From Halostagnicola sp. A56 (GTDB taxonomy: Archaea; Halobacteriota; Halobacteria; Halobacteriales; Natrialbaceae), in the NCBI RefSeq assembly GCF_000691505.1, contig NZ_JMIP02000013.1, forward strand, positions 1 to 64,000: DNA of 64,000 bases, written 5' to 3'. The notes beneath the pieces were generated by a model that had not been told where the DNA came from, did no database searches, and saw nothing but the letters and a program-made list of their open reading frames with translations. Of the stretch, positions 25,162 through 33,850 are shown piece by piece. The translations under genes were made by a program, and so were the position numbers. Every line of letters starts with the position of its first letter. The first letter of the stretch is position 1.

Positions 25162-26022
25162 TCACTCGTTCTGATTTGCCGCCTCGAAATCGACGTCCTG
25201 TTTTTCGCCGGCCAGCGCGACGTGCCCGTAATTTAACAGTCCGACGAACACGGCCCCGCCGACGATGTTACCGATCGTCGTCCAGGCGAGAAAGTGTGCG
25301 AACTGGCCGACCGAGACACCCTGTCCAAGGAGGATCGCCGTCAGAACCTCCGTCGTGCCGAGAATGCTGTGATGAAAGGGACCAAACCCGATCACTGCCG
25401 TGACGATGAGCACGAACAGGATCCGGCCGACGGTGTCCCGACTGGCCGCCGCGAGCCACGTGACCAGTCCCATGAGCCAACCGGCGATCACGGCGCTCGC
25501 AAAGATGACCCACCCCGGGTAGGGGACCAGTGCGGTCGCTAACGTGCCGAACGCGCTCGCGTCGAAAATCCCGAGCGCTGGCCCGACGATCGTAATGAGT
25601 CCGGCAAACAGCGCGCATCCGACAAGGTTCGAGGCGTACGTGACTCCCCAGACACGACCGAGTTCCTGCAGGGTCGCTCTCCCGTCGAGCACCGGGAGGA
25701 TCGCCATCGTCGAGTGGGCGGTAAACAGCTCCGTTTGTCCGATGACGACGAACAGGAACGCGATCGAGGACACGCCGCCGAGCGCCGCTTGCTGGACGAG
25801 TCGCGATTCGAACCCGCCGGAATAGGTCAGCACCATCGCCATGAGCATCGCCCCGAAACTCAGGTTGAGCCCCGCGGACAGCCCCGAGAGAAAGACCCCG
25901 TTCGGCGGCCGATTGATCTCCTTGAGCGCGCTTTCCATCTCGCGCTCGAGGATCTTCCGATAGGAAAGTGAAGCCCCGGACGGCCCGGTATCCGACGGGT
26001 CGGTATCGGACGATTCGGACAT
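25162..26022 (-). CDS. Formate/nitrite transporter family channel
   Basis: The product has 286 residues. After a 25-residue acidic tail, EREMESALKEINRPPNGVFLSGLSAGLNLSFGAM opens the FNT fold, with six hydrophobic spans and the half-helix motifs ELFTAHSTMA and GFGPFHHSILGTTEVLT near the pore. FNT proteins are pentameric anion channels for formate, nitrite or hydrosulphide in the cell membrane. The substrate cannot be told here; no formate or nitrite enzyme is adjacent. It ends in a polar cytosolic tail. Confidence 0.88.
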   Translation of the reverse strand: MSESSDTDPSDTGPSGASLSYRKILEREMESALKEINRPPNGVFLSGLSAGLNLSFGAMLMAMVLTYSGGFESRLVQQAALGGVSSIAFLFVVIGQTELFTAHSTMAILPVLDGRATLQELGRVWGVTYASNLVGCALFAGLITIVGPALGIFDASAFGTLATALVPYPGWVIFASAVIAGWLMGLVTWLAAASRDTVGRILFVLIVTAVIGFGPFHHSILGTTEVLTAILLGQGVSVGQFAHFLAWTTIGNIVGGAVFVGLLNYGHVALAGEKQDVDFEAANQNE

Positions 26023-26125
26023 TATCTATCTTTACAGACTCCGCGAAGGAACATGAACGTCTGGACTTCGGAAGCCAGACGGCCGTCGCGAGGTCGTATC
26101 ACGACAGGGACCGGTTGTCAAGCGT

Positions 26126-26782
26126 TCACGCTTCGAGAGCGGTCCGAAATCGCTGTTGATAGGCCAGAAACGTGACGAGTCCGAACAGCGCGAACCCGAT
26201 CTGGACGGCCTCGACGTGGAGGACGAACCGGCTCGAGACGAGCGAGATCGGCGGGGAGACGATCGACCAATCGACGAACCAGACCGACGAGAGCAACGCG
26301 CTCGCGCCGACAGCGACGAGCACCGCGGGGACGAACCGACACCAGACGGCCGATCTCCCGCGGTCCGGTCGTCTTCCGTCGAAGACTCGCCGTTCGAGCG
26401 CGAATCGAGCGAGTAGCGCGACGACGAGAACGACACCCGCGGTGAGAACGCCGCGAGCCCCGCCGATCGACTCCGCCACGAGCAACCAGCACACCCAACC
26501 GGCGGTGACGAGCACCGCGGTACAGAGTCGACTCGGCTCGAGGACGTCGCCGCGTTCGCTCGCCGTCGCGCGGAAAATCGACGCTCGCAGCACCGACCCG
26601 CAGAAGAGAATCCCGACACCGGCGAGTGCCGTCGCGGCGGTTCGCGTCTCGAGGACAACGAGCAGAAACCACGCGCCAACGGCGAGGGCCTCGATCGCGG
26701 TCGAACACGCCGCGGCGGTCATCCAGCGCACCCGCTGTCTCGTCGTCCGTCCGAGGGCTTCAGGGTGACTGATGACACTCAT
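26126..26782 (-). CDS. Multi-spanning membrane protein, unknown function
   Basis: The product has 218 residues with about six hydrophobic segments (for example ALAVGAWFLLVVLE, ALAGVGILFCGSVL, GVLTAGVVLVVALLARF, FVPAVLVAVGASALL, IGFALFGLVTFLAY). A short basic cytosolic loop RRVFDGRRPDRGR lies in the middle. No family motif is recognised. It is upstream of and on the same strand as the FNT gene, with a 103-base gap. Confidence 0.6.
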   Translation of the reverse strand: MSVISHPEALGRTTRQRVRWMTAAACSTAIEALAVGAWFLLVVLETRTAATALAGVGILFCGSVLRASIFRATASERGDVLEPSRLCTAVLVTAGWVCWLLVAESIGGARGVLTAGVVLVVALLARFALERRVFDGRRPDRGRSAVWCRFVPAVLVAVGASALLSSVWFVDWSIVSPPISLVSSRFVLHVEAVQIGFALFGLVTFLAYQQRFRTALEA

Positions 26783-26884
26783 TGCTGTCTTCGGCTTCGG
26801 ATAGTTGGGGTTTCGTTATGGCATCATTATTACTCGCTGAGCAGTACAAACGACAGCACCGTCCGGACGGCGTGAAGAACAACC

Positions 26885-26892
26885 CATTTAAC
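26885..26892 (+). promoter_or_regulatory. Promoter of tdk
   Basis: CATTTAAC ends 24 bases before the ATG at 26916. This supports that ATG over a TTG at 26907. Confidence 0.5.
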
Positions 26893-26915
26893 GACGGCTT
26901 ACCCCCTTGAAACCG

Positions 26916-27500
26916 ATGCACGCGATCACGAACGGCGGCTGGATCGAGGTAATCACGGGGAGCATGTTCTCGGGCAAAACCGAGGAACTCCTACGCCGGT
27001 TGCGCCGCGCCGAGATCGCCGGACAGGAGGTCGTCGCCTTCACCCCCGCCATCGACGACCGATACGGCGAGACCACGATCGGCTCTCACGACGGCCGCAG
27101 CTGGGACGCGACGCCGGTCGACCCCGAAACCGATCTCGAGGCCGTGTTCGAGGCGTGCAACGGGGAGGCGGTCGTCGCGTTCGACGAGGCGAACTTCTTT
27201 CCGAACTCGCTGGTCGACGTCTGCGAGCGACTCGCGGCCGACGGTCGGCGGGTGATCGTCAGCGGCACCGACCAGACGTTCCGCGGTGAGCCGTTCGATC
27301 CGCTTCCGCACATGGTCGCCGTCGCCGAGTACGTCGAGAAGTTCCGAGCGATCTGTGCAGTCTGTGGCGAGCCCGCGACGCGGAATCAGCGACTCGTCGA
27401 CGGAGAACCGGCACACATCGATGATCCGACGATCCTCGTCGGCGCGGCCGAGTCCTACGAGGCGCGCTGTCGTCACTGCCACACGCTCCGCGAGGACTGA
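26916..27500 (+). CDS. tdk: Thymidine kinase
   Basis: The product has 194 residues of the type II (bacterial/cellular TK1) family. The P-loop GSMFSGKTEELLRR is near the start, the Walker B-like VVAFDEANFF near residue 89 supplies the catalytic Glu region, and CAVC ... CRHC form the zinc-binding lasso domain. The substrate-binding loop ICAVCGEPATRNQRLVDGEPAHI is followed by the expected VGAAESYEARCR. It salvages thymidine in the cytosol. It has its own promoter. Confidence 0.93.
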   Translation: MHAITNGGWIEVITGSMFSGKTEELLRRLRRAEIAGQEVVAFTPAIDDRYGETTIGSHDGRSWDATPVDPETDLEAVFEACNGEAVVAFDEANFFPNSLVDVCERLAADGRRVIVSGTDQTFRGEPFDPLPHMVAVAEYVEKFRAICAVCGEPATRNQRLVDGEPAHIDDPTILVGAAESYEARCRHCHTLRED

Positions 27501-27693
27501 GCGGTCCGGTTCGAGCCACTCAAGCAGACGAACCTCGAGCAGGCAAGCGTCGATGCGCGATATACGCGCTGTGTGAGTAAGCGTCGGTTATCCGCGTCGG
27601 GACTCGAGTACGTGATTGCTACCGTTCGTCGCGTTCCGTGACTCGATCGGAACGTTGGACAGAACTATCAACGGCGCTCTCGTCGCCCAGATC

Positions 27694-28260
27694 ATGCCAG
27701 AAATGGAACACGGAGACGACACGTTGTCGACGCTGCTGGTCAAGGAAGCGGTGAGCAGAGGAATGCAGTCGCCGATGCGAGAGCCGATCCTCGAGGCCGT
27801 CGAGGAGTCCGAGGGGTCCGGAGCGATGGGAGGGCGGGCGCTCCCGCTGGCGGGCGGCCTGGTCGGCCTCGGCGTCGCGATCGGCTACCTCCTGGGCAGC
27901 AGCGAGTTAGACACCGACGAGACGCCCCTCGAGGACGTCGAGGCACCCGACGCGCTCGAGGACGTAGTCGAGGATTCGGGCGAGTCGATGGCCGAGATGG
28001 AGTCGGAGATGGACGAGACGGGAGGCTCGAGTCGACTGCTGCGGCTCGGACTCTTGATTGTCGGCGTCGTCGGACTCGAGTTGCTGCGTCGTCGCCGGTC
28101 GGGTGAAGACGAGGAGTGGGAACCGATCGAGGAGTTCGAACCGGCGACGAGCGCGACGTTTGACGACGAGGAAGAAGACGAAAAAGCGGACGAAGACGAG
28201 GACGAAACGGCGGCCGATGAAGACGCTGAGGCGCAAGCGAACGAAGAAACCGAAGAATAA
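27694..28260 (+). CDS. Membrane-anchored acidic protein, unknown function
   Basis: The product has 188 residues from the ATG at 27694. A helical, charged N-terminus (TLSTLLVKEAVSRGMQSPMREPILEAVEE) precedes a Gly-rich hydrophobic span (LPLAGGLVGLGVAIGYLLG), an acidic loop, and a second span (LLRLGLLIVGVVGLELL) followed by RRRR and a long Asp/Glu tail. This two-span hairpin with acidic ends is common in haloarchaea; no function is known. Confidence 0.6.
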   Translation: MPEMEHGDDTLSTLLVKEAVSRGMQSPMREPILEAVEESEGSGAMGGRALPLAGGLVGLGVAIGYLLGSSELDTDETPLEDVEAPDALEDVVEDSGESMAEMESEMDETGGSSRLLRLGLLIVGVVGLELLRRRRSGEDEEWEPIEEFEPATSATFDDEEEDEKADEDEDETAADEDAEAQANEETEE

Positions 28261-28282
28261 CTGGCTCGGCGGTTCGAACCGT

Positions 28283-29965
28283 TCACACCGCGCCGGCGGC
28301 CTGATACTCGCCGAACTCCTCGCGCATGACGTTACAGATTTCGCCGACGGTGGCGTAGGATTTGACGGCGTCGATGATGTACGGCATGATGTTCTCGTCG
28401 CCGTTTGCCGCCCCGCGAAGCGCCTCGAGCGTTTCCTCGACCGCGGCCTCGTCTCGGTCGGCGCGGGTCGTCTCGAGACCCTCGACCTTCCGGCGCTCGT
28501 CTTCTTCGGTGACCTCCTCGACGTCCATCGCTGGCTCTTCGTCGACTTCGAACTCGTTGACGCCGACGATGATCCGCTCTTTCTCCTCGATTTCGCGCTG
28601 TCGGTCGAACGCCGTGTCCTGGATCTGACGCTGGACCCACTGCTGTTCGACCGCCTCGAGCATCCCGCCGCGCTCGTCGACCTCCTCTAGGATGTCGTAG
28701 GCTTCGGATTCGACCTCGTCGGTAAGCGATTCGACGTAGTAACTGCCCGCGAGCGGATCGATCGTATCCGCCGCCCCCGACTCGTGGGCGAGGATCTGCT
28801 GGGTCCGCAACGCGGTTCGAACGGACTCTTCGGTCGGGAGCGCCAGCGCCTCGTCTTTCCCGTTCGTGTGGAGGCTCTGGGTGCCGCCCAGAACCGCGGC
28901 GAGCGCCTGGTAGGCGACTCGAACGACGTTGTTCTCGATCTGCTGGGCGGTGAGCATCGAGCCCGCGGTCTGGGTGTGGAACTTGAGCTGCTTTGATTTC
29001 GGATCGTCGGGATCGAACCGCTCGTCCATGATATCGTGCCACATGCGCCGAGCGGCCCGGAACTTCGCCACCTCCTCGAAGATGTTGTTGTGGCCGTTGA
29101 AGAAAAAGGAAAGCTGTGGCGCGAAGTCGTCGACATCGAGACCGGCGTCGATGGCCGCCTCGACGTACTCGAGTCCGTCGCCGAGCGTGAACGCGAGTTC
29201 CTGGGCGGCGGTCGCACCCGCCTCGCGGATGTGATAGCCTGAGATCGAGATGGTGTTGAACTTCGGCGTCTCGGCGGCGCAGAACTCGAAGATGTCCGTG
29301 ATGATCCGCATCGACGGCTCCGGCGGGTAAATGTAGGTGTTTCGGGCGATGTACTCCTTGAGCAGGTCGTTCTGGATCGTCCCCCGGAGCTCCGAGCGAT
29401 CGACGCCCTGCCGGTCGCCGACCGCGATGTACATAGCCAGCAGGACGGACGCGGGCGCGTTGATCGTCATCGACGTGCTCACCTCGTTGAGTGGAATCCC
29501 GTCGAAGACGGTGAGCATGTCGTCGATCGAATCGATCGCCACGCCGGCTTTGCCGACCTCCCCCGCGGCCATGGCGGCGTCCGAGTCGTAGCCCATCTGG
29601 GTCGGCAGGTCGAAGGCCATCGAGAGCCCGGTCTGGCCCTGCTCGAGCAGGTAGTGGTAGCGCTCGTTGGTGTCCTCCGGCGTCGAGAAGCCCGCGTACT
29701 GTCGCATCGTCCAGAGGCGTCCCCGGTGGCCGGTCGAGTAGACGCCGCGCGTATACGGCGGCTCGCCCGGATAGCCGAGGTCCTCCTGATAATTGAGGTC
29801 GGCGACGTCCTCCGGCGTGTAGAGCCGGTCGACTTCCTGCCCGCCCGTGTCGGTCGTGAACGTCTCCTTTCGTTCCCCGAATCGCTCGACCACGGGCTCG
29901 ACCGTCGACTCCTCCCACGCGTCGCGCTCCTCGCGGATCGTCTCGAGATCGTCAGGATCGAACAT
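28283..29965 (-). CDS. mcmA1: Methylmalonyl-CoA mutase, catalytic (large) subunit
   Basis: The product has 560 residues, the substrate-binding TIM-barrel half only; the B12-binding domain must be a separate gene outside this stretch. Blocks include [92 protein letters not shown] and [29 protein letters not shown]. It interconverts succinyl-CoA and methylmalonyl-CoA, feeding or draining propionyl-CoA, which bears on 3-hydroxyvalerate units of PHA. It is convergent with the membrane-anchored gene. Confidence 0.95.
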   Translation of the reverse strand: MFDPDDLETIREERDAWEESTVEPVVERFGERKETFTTDTGGQEVDRLYTPEDVADLNYQEDLGYPGEPPYTRGVYSTGHRGRLWTMRQYAGFSTPEDTNERYHYLLEQGQTGLSMAFDLPTQMGYDSDAAMAAGEVGKAGVAIDSIDDMLTVFDGIPLNEVSTSMTINAPASVLLAMYIAVGDRQGVDRSELRGTIQNDLLKEYIARNTYIYPPEPSMRIITDIFEFCAAETPKFNTISISGYHIREAGATAAQELAFTLGDGLEYVEAAIDAGLDVDDFAPQLSFFFNGHNNIFEEVAKFRAARRMWHDIMDERFDPDDPKSKQLKFHTQTAGSMLTAQQIENNVVRVAYQALAAVLGGTQSLHTNGKDEALALPTEESVRTALRTQQILAHESGAADTIDPLAGSYYVESLTDEVESEAYDILEEVDERGGMLEAVEQQWVQRQIQDTAFDRQREIEEKERIIVGVNEFEVDEEPAMDVEEVTEEDERRKVEGLETTRADRDEAAVEETLEALRGAANGDENIMPYIIDAVKSYATVGEICNVMREEFGEYQAAGAV

Positions 29966-30079
29966 TATAGATATCGATGCCCGGGTGGGGCTTGAAAGTT
30001 GATAATTGCGCGTCTGTTGCCGACCCCGATTCGATCCGGACTCCCCGTCCGGATGCGACGGGGAATCCGCCGTTGCGTG

Positions 30080-30682
30080 TCATCGTCCTGTATCATACTT
30101 GTAGGTGGCCGACTCCGAATCGATACCGAAATCCTCCGGTGACTCGGTACTTGACTCCGTCGATCCGTCGTGTTCGCTCGCTCGCTTGAACGCCTCCCTG
30201 AGCCGGTCCGGAAGGTCGAACGATTCGACGGCGAGCGCGAGCGGGACCGCGTCGGGATCAATGCCATCGCGCTTCTGTGCGAGTCTGTCGACCAGCGGTT
30301 CCGGAAGCGCGCTCTCGTCGATTCGCTCGAAACCGAACTGCCGGAGGTAGTCCGATTCGCTCGTCAGCGCGTAGACCGTCACGAACCCGTCGTCGCCCGC
30401 GTACTCGACTAACCGTTCGATGATGTGTGCGCCGACGCCTTGGCCGCGCCAGTTCTCGAGCACGCCGATGCTCGTGAGTTCACAACACTCGGATCGCTCG
30501 TCGTCCGCACTCTCGTCGATCTTGTGCACGCGGATCCGGGCGAACCCCGCTTTCGATCCCGACTCCTCGTCGATCGCGACGACGTAGTCTCGAGAGCGAA
30601 ACGACGTTTCGTCGAGTCCCATCGACTCGATGTGATCGAGAAGCCAGACCTCTTCCCTGTTTTTCGCGTCTCGGACGTACAT
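30080..30682 (-). CDS. GNAT-family N-acetyltransferase
   Basis: The product has 200 residues. The acetyl-CoA-binding motif A reads LTSIGVLENWRGQGVGAHIIERLVEYA with the Q/RxxGxG/A signature (RGQGVG). Motif B includes VYALTSESDYLRQFGFERI. A ~60-residue polar C-terminal extension is disordered-looking. The acceptor substrate is not predictable. Between 30683 and 30975 I see no gene. Confidence 0.85.
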   Translation of the reverse strand: MYVRDAKNREEVWLLDHIESMGLDETSFRSRDYVVAIDEESGSKAGFARIRVHKIDESADDERSECCELTSIGVLENWRGQGVGAHIIERLVEYAGDDGFVTVYALTSESDYLRQFGFERIDESALPEPLVDRLAQKRDGIDPDAVPLALAVESFDLPDRLREAFKRASEHDGSTESSTESPEDFGIDSESATYKYDTGR

Positions 30683-30975
30683 GAATCCACGTACGCGATG
30701 GGGTCCCTAAAGCATTTGTGGGGTGTCACGAATTCCAGACGTATCGAGAGGTCCCGACGAGCGGCTTTCCGATCGCCGTCGACGGACGACTCCGGCGACG
30801 GGGCTCCGAGGGCCCCATCGAGTAAACTGTCACAGCCGCTACCGGGTAGCTCGAGCGCTCGAGCCGACTGTCGGCACTCGACCTCGTTACGTGGCCAGTC
30901 ACGAGTCGTTCTGCGGAGAATCATCCCCGTGTCCGCCTCCAAGACGGGCGAGTCGGACTCAGACGGCGGCGGCCG

Positions 30976-31554
30976 TCACTCGTCCTCTTCGACGACCTCG
31001 GGGTCGCTCATCGCGCTCTGTAAGCTGTCCAGCCCGTTGATCCACTCGGTGACGAGGCCGTACTCGAGCTCTTCGGCCATCGTCATGTCGAGTTCCTCGC
31101 CGTCGATGATCAGCGTCCCGGCCTGTGCCGCGTAGCCCAGCGCCGCGTCGAGGTCCTCTTCGGATTCGGCGTCGGCCGCCGCGCCGACGTAGTCGTCGAC
31201 GGTGCCGTCTTCGGCCGGCCCGTCCGCGATGTACTCCTCGGCGGCGAAGAAGACGCAGACGAGACTCGTCTGGACGCCGTCGACGAGGATCAGTTTCTCC
31301 TCGTCCGCCAAGTCGACCTCCGAGAGCACGATGTCGCGGACGTCCTGAATCTCCTCGAGTGCGGTCTCCTGATCGATCTCCCCGTCGTCGTAGGCCGCGA
31401 CGATTTTCGCGACGGCGATCGCCGTGTCGTCCTGCAGATTCAACAGCAGGCGCGCCGAATCCTCGTCTTCCGGATCGATCTCTTCGTCTTGAATGCGACC
31501 GATCCAGTTTTGCCATCGTTCCGCTGAATAGAACTCCGTCGGGGGATTGCTCAT
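30976..31554 (-). CDS. DUF2150 family protein
   Basis: The product has 192 residues from the ATG at 31554 (MSNPPTEFYSAERWQNW); two extra codons are possible upstream. The block SAERWQNWIGRIQDEEIDPE, then RLLLNLQDDTAIAVAKIVAAYDDGEID and VDGVQTSLVCVFFAAEEYI are typical of the archaeal DUF2150 family, helical and acidic. Function unknown. It follows a TatD-family gene on the same strand with a 116-base gap. Confidence 0.8.
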   Translation of the reverse strand: MSNPPTEFYSAERWQNWIGRIQDEEIDPEDEDSARLLLNLQDDTAIAVAKIVAAYDDGEIDQETALEEIQDVRDIVLSEVDLADEEKLILVDGVQTSLVCVFFAAEEYIADGPAEDGTVDDYVGAAADAESEEDLDAALGYAAQAGTLIIDGEELDMTMAEELEYGLVTEWINGLDSLQSAMSDPEVVEEDE

Positions 31555-31670
31555 ACTCACACCTACACCGGCCGCTTGAAATGCCTTTCTCTACATGGGT
31601 CAGTACGCGGAACCGTTTCGATGCCGATTTCGGACGGCTCGAGGCGTTAGGCGTCTCCGAGGGTCGAAAC

Positions 31671-32522
31671 CTACGCGTCCGAGAGCGTCGCAACCGTATC
31701 GATTCCGTAGACGCGCTCGGGCGTCTCGATGTGGGCGATCCGAACCGCCTCCTCGTGTCCCGTTTCTCGGAGCCAGCGGACGCGTCGGGGGACGGTCTTG
31801 GGACCCAGCACCGCACCTGGTCGATCGGGGTCGTCGACGAAGTCCGTCTCCATCAGGAACGGTTCGCCGCGTTCGGCCGCGGTCTCGAGCCGGTCTTTCT
31901 CGCTCATCACGCTCGGCGTCGGCCCCTCGAGACGGCCCGCCGCGTAGTGTTTGACGACGCGGTGGGCAGGCAGTCCGGCGTCTTCCGCCCACGCGGCGAC
32001 GTCCGGCATCGACTCGCTCGCTTCGGTGTGTAGCTGGACCGCACACTCGAGGGAGCCACCGTGATCGAAGGCGTGTCGCATGACCTCGTTCGAGGCCGCC
32101 CAGACGGCGTCGTCGACCTCGTAGTGCGGGCGGCCGGATTTCAGCGCCAGGGCGTCGCCCGACGCGACGTACTCGGCCGCGAGGTCGATGCCGCCCTGCA
32201 TGATGTCGCGCGCGTCATCGGGCGCGTACCCGCGTTCGTCGACGAGCCGCGAGACGAGTCCGGGGTGGACGCCGAGGATCGGCCACGCCCGCCCGTCGAG
32301 CACGTCCGAGGCGGCTTCGACGACCTCGAGCGTCCGCTCGAAGACCGGACGAAAGTCTTCGCCGTCCTCCGCTTCGACGCCGAGATACCACGAGGGTTTG
32401 TTGACGACCAGCAAATGCGTCCCGCCGAGTCGGGCGAAATCCTCGACGGCGTCGATACCCCGTCCGTGATCCGGATCCAGATGCATGTGGTTGTCCAGAA
32501 CCGGCGTGTTCGCGTCGATCAT
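31671..32522 (-). CDS. TatD-family metal-dependent hydrolase
   Basis: The product has 283 residues from the ATG at 32522. DNHMHLD at residue ~10 gives the N-terminal metal-binding HxH. ILGVHPGL, a central ALKSGRPHYEV, CAVQLHTEA, RVVKHYAAG and FLMETDFVDD supply further histidines and the C-terminal Asp of the amidohydrolase TIM barrel. TatD relatives are 3'-5' DNases; the archaeal branch may have another phosphoester or cyclic-amide substrate. Confidence 0.85.
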   Translation of the reverse strand: MIDANTPVLDNHMHLDPDHGRGIDAVEDFARLGGTHLLVVNKPSWYLGVEAEDGEDFRPVFERTLEVVEAASDVLDGRAWPILGVHPGLVSRLVDERGYAPDDARDIMQGGIDLAAEYVASGDALALKSGRPHYEVDDAVWAASNEVMRHAFDHGGSLECAVQLHTEASESMPDVAAWAEDAGLPAHRVVKHYAAGRLEGPTPSVMSEKDRLETAAERGEPFLMETDFVDDPDRPGAVLGPKTVPRRVRWLRETGHEEAVRIAHIETPERVYGIDTVATLSDA

Positions 32523-32675
32523 ACGCGACACTGGGCCTCCGCGAGGGAAAACGCACCGACTCGGAGCGGACCTCACTCGGCCTGAAGCTCGATTCGACGC
32601 GTGCGGCCGACACTCCGTTCGACCGGTGCGTTCAACCAGTAGACATACACCACAGGCGCTCCTCCGATCGAATCA

Positions 32676-33848
32676 ATGACCGTTCGATCCGCGATCGTGC
32701 TGGCCGCGGGCGAGGGTATGCGCCTTCGACCACTGACCAGACACCGGCCGAAGCCCATGTTGCCCGCCGCGACGAAACCGATACTCGAGCACGTCTTCGA
32801 CGAACTCATCGGGGCCGGTATCGAGCGGCTGACGGTGGTCGTCGGCTATGGGCGAACCGCCGTCCAGTCCCATTTCGGTTCGACCTATCGAGACGTTCCG
32901 ATCGAGTACGCGATACAGGACAAACAACTGGGAAGCGCCCACGCGCTGGCGGCTGCGTTGCCGACCGCAGACGAACCGTCGCTCGTCGTCAACGGCGATC
33001 AGCTGATCGACGCGTCGATCGTCCGGGACACGATCGAGCGCCACGACGAGTCCGCGGACGGTACCATCGGCGTCGTCGCCGCGAGCGACGTCACGGAGTA
33101 CGGCGGCGTCATCGTCGACGCGGACGGTACTGTCACTGAACTCGCCGAAAACCCGACCGACGAGCGGTGTTATCGGCTGAACGCGGGCGTCTACGTTCTC
33201 GAGCCGACGACGATCGACATCGTGACGTCGGTCGACTCGAGCGAGGGGGAGTACTCGCTTCCCGACGGCCTCTCCTTGCTTCTCGAGCGCGGGGAGACGG
33301 TCAACGCGGTCGAAACCGAAGGGATGTGGATCGACGCGACGTACCCGTGGGATCTCCTCACGGTCGCCGAAACGCTGTTCGACACCGGAACTGTCGAGAG
33401 TACTGTCGCCTCGACCGCGCAGGTACACGAGTCGGCGACCGTCCGCGAGCCGGCGATCGTCTCTCCCGACTGCGTGATCGGTCCGGGCGCCGTCGTCGGT
33501 CCCTACGCTTCGATCGGTGACAACGTCACCGTCGGTTCGAACGCGACCGTCGAGAACAGCGTCCTCGACTCGGATACCAGAATCGGATCGAACGCGACCG
33601 TCCTCGATTGCGTGACCGGCCGCGGCGTCGAAATCGGCCCCGGATCCGCCGTCGTCGGCGGTCGAAGCGACGTCCGTGTCGGGACGGCCGTCCACGAGGG
33701 ACAGCGACTGGGCGCGCTGCTGGCCGATCGGGCGACCGACGACGGGGGCGTCACGTACGCTCCCGGAACGATCGTCGGCTCTGCGGTGACGATCCACGCG
33801 GGGCGGACAGTTCGCGGATCGATCGAGTCCGACACGGAGGTTCGGTAG
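32676..33848 (+). CDS. Sugar-1-phosphate nucleotidylyltransferase with left-handed beta-helix domain (GlmU-like)
   Basis: The product has 390 residues. The N-terminal nucleotidylyltransferase has VLAAGEGMRLRPLTRHRPKPMLP, QDKQLGSAHAL, VVNGDQLID and a C-terminal WIDATYPWDLL. The second half is hexapeptide repeat (AIVSPDCVIGPGAVVGPYASIGDNVTVGSNATVENSVL). In archaea such proteins make UDP-GlcNAc from GlcN-1-P or activate other sugars. glmS follows two bases later, so UDP-GlcNAc supply is the most likely job. The second-domain acetyltransferase activity is assumed, not seen. Confidence 0.88.
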   Translation: MTVRSAIVLAAGEGMRLRPLTRHRPKPMLPAATKPILEHVFDELIGAGIERLTVVVGYGRTAVQSHFGSTYRDVPIEYAIQDKQLGSAHALAAALPTADEPSLVVNGDQLIDASIVRDTIERHDESADGTIGVVAASDVTEYGGVIVDADGTVTELAENPTDERCYRLNAGVYVLEPTTIDIVTSVDSSEGEYSLPDGLSLLLERGETVNAVETEGMWIDATYPWDLLTVAETLFDTGTVESTVASTAQVHESATVREPAIVSPDCVIGPGAVVGPYASIGDNVTVGSNATVENSVLDSDTRIGSNATVLDCVTGRGVEIGPGSAVVGGRSDVRVGTAVHEGQRLGALLADRATDDGGVTYAPGTIVGSAVTIHAGRTVRGSIESDTEVR

Positions 33849-33850
33849 GA